Shown: positions 5,346-5,519 of the stretch, piece after piece
How positions within the stretch are numbered: position 1 is the first letter of the stretch
Layout: every line of letters starts with the position of its first letter
Origin: Ruaniaceae bacterium
Lineage (GTDB): Bacteria; Actinomycetota; Actinomycetes; Actinomycetales; Actinomycetaceae
Reading direction: 5' to 3'
Length of the DNA: 5,519 nucleotides
NCBI GenBank assembly: GCA_030450655.1
Contig: JAKDIE010000110.1
Location: forward strand, 1-5,519
Notes under the pieces: model-generated
Database searches by the model: none
Told to the model about the DNA's origin: nothing
The model's input: only the letters and a program-made list of their open reading frames with translations
Translations under genes and position numbers: made by a program

Positions 5346-5519
5346 ATGACGCGGATTGTGATTGCCGGCGGCGGACTGGCGGCCGCCGCGCTCGTGGGAT
5401 CGCTGCGGCGCCGGGGGTTCGCCGGAGCCGTGACGGTCCTCTGCGCCGAAACGCTGCCGCCGTATAACCGCCCGCCGCTCTCGAAGGAGCTCTTCTCTCG
5501 GGACGCGCCCGCCTGGCTC
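5346..5519 (+). CDS. FAD-dependent ferredoxin-reductase-type oxidoreductase, N-terminal fragment (cut by window edge)
   Basis: Fifty-eight codons were read by hand. The protein starts MTRIVIAGGGLAAAALV, a beta strand and dinucleotide-binding turn (GxGxxA form, G8-G10-A13) for the FAD ADP moiety. The second strand VTVLCAE ends in E35, the residue that usually binds the ribose. The block LPPYNRPPLSKELF (37-50) is highly characteristic of ferredoxin/rubredoxin/putidaredoxin reductase-like flavoproteins, which pass electrons from NAD(P)H via FAD to a ferredoxin. The full protein would be about 390-420 residues, so only the first seventh is present. There is no spaced Shine-Dalgarno; the five G residues abut the ATG. 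With the -10-like TAGCCT at the right distance, a leaderless mRNA is likely. It is transcribed away from the other genes, so it need not be linked to them. Confidence 0.85.
   Translation, partial: MTRIVIAGGGLAAAALVGSLRRRGFAGAVTVLCAETLPPYNRPPLSKELFSRDAPAWL

Overview
This is a high-GC window with actinobacterial character (Actinomycetota, most likely Micrococcales; the lineage is inferred). The reasons are strong G/C use at third codon positions, GTG starts, tightly overlapping genes, a DUF3017-type small membrane protein and a leaderless-looking promoter. All genes run leftward on the minus strand except one, which leaves the right edge on the plus strand. Open reading frames antisense to the real genes are high-GC shadows.

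Right part (about 2793-5519). A partial FAD-dependent ferredoxin-reductase-type gene starts at 5346 on the plus strand. Diverging from it across only 37 bp is a compact minus-strand operon: a DUF3017-like three-helix membrane protein, a GPH/MelB-type sugar:cation symporter, and a ChbG/HpnK (YdjC) family carbohydrate deacetylase. Junctions are 9 and 2 nt, and the symporter's Shine-Dalgarno is fused to the preceding stop codon. Symporter plus deacetylase suggests uptake and then deacetylation of an N-acetylated oligosaccharide; the substrate is not visible in the sequence.

Left part (1-2663). A second minus-strand operon has lower GC by hand counts. In transcription order it encodes a 107-aa secreted small protein with a Sec signal peptide and two cysteines in the mature part, a four-cysteine lipoprotein, a membrane-anchored HlyD-like adaptor containing a peptidoglycan-binding-like segment, a 200-aa MacB/LolD-type ATPase, and the first 45 codons of an FtsX-type permease cut by the window edge. 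Four of the five genes overlap a neighbour or sit in a stop/start overlap (ATGA, 10 nt, TGATG), and the remaining gap is 18 nt. The layout resembles a bacteriocin or secreted-peptide locus with its own export, efflux or self-protection machinery. The small protein matches no family I can name with confidence. Weak similarity of its tail to lactococcin 972, together with the ABC partner, is the best lead. This is the candidate undescribed system in the window.

The 129-bp gap between the operons (2664-2792) holds a strong Shine-Dalgarno, a plausible promoter and a 15-bp imperfect palindrome that could be an operator. I see no convincing terminator there. No RNA genes, CRISPR arrays, insertion sequences or attachment sites were seen.
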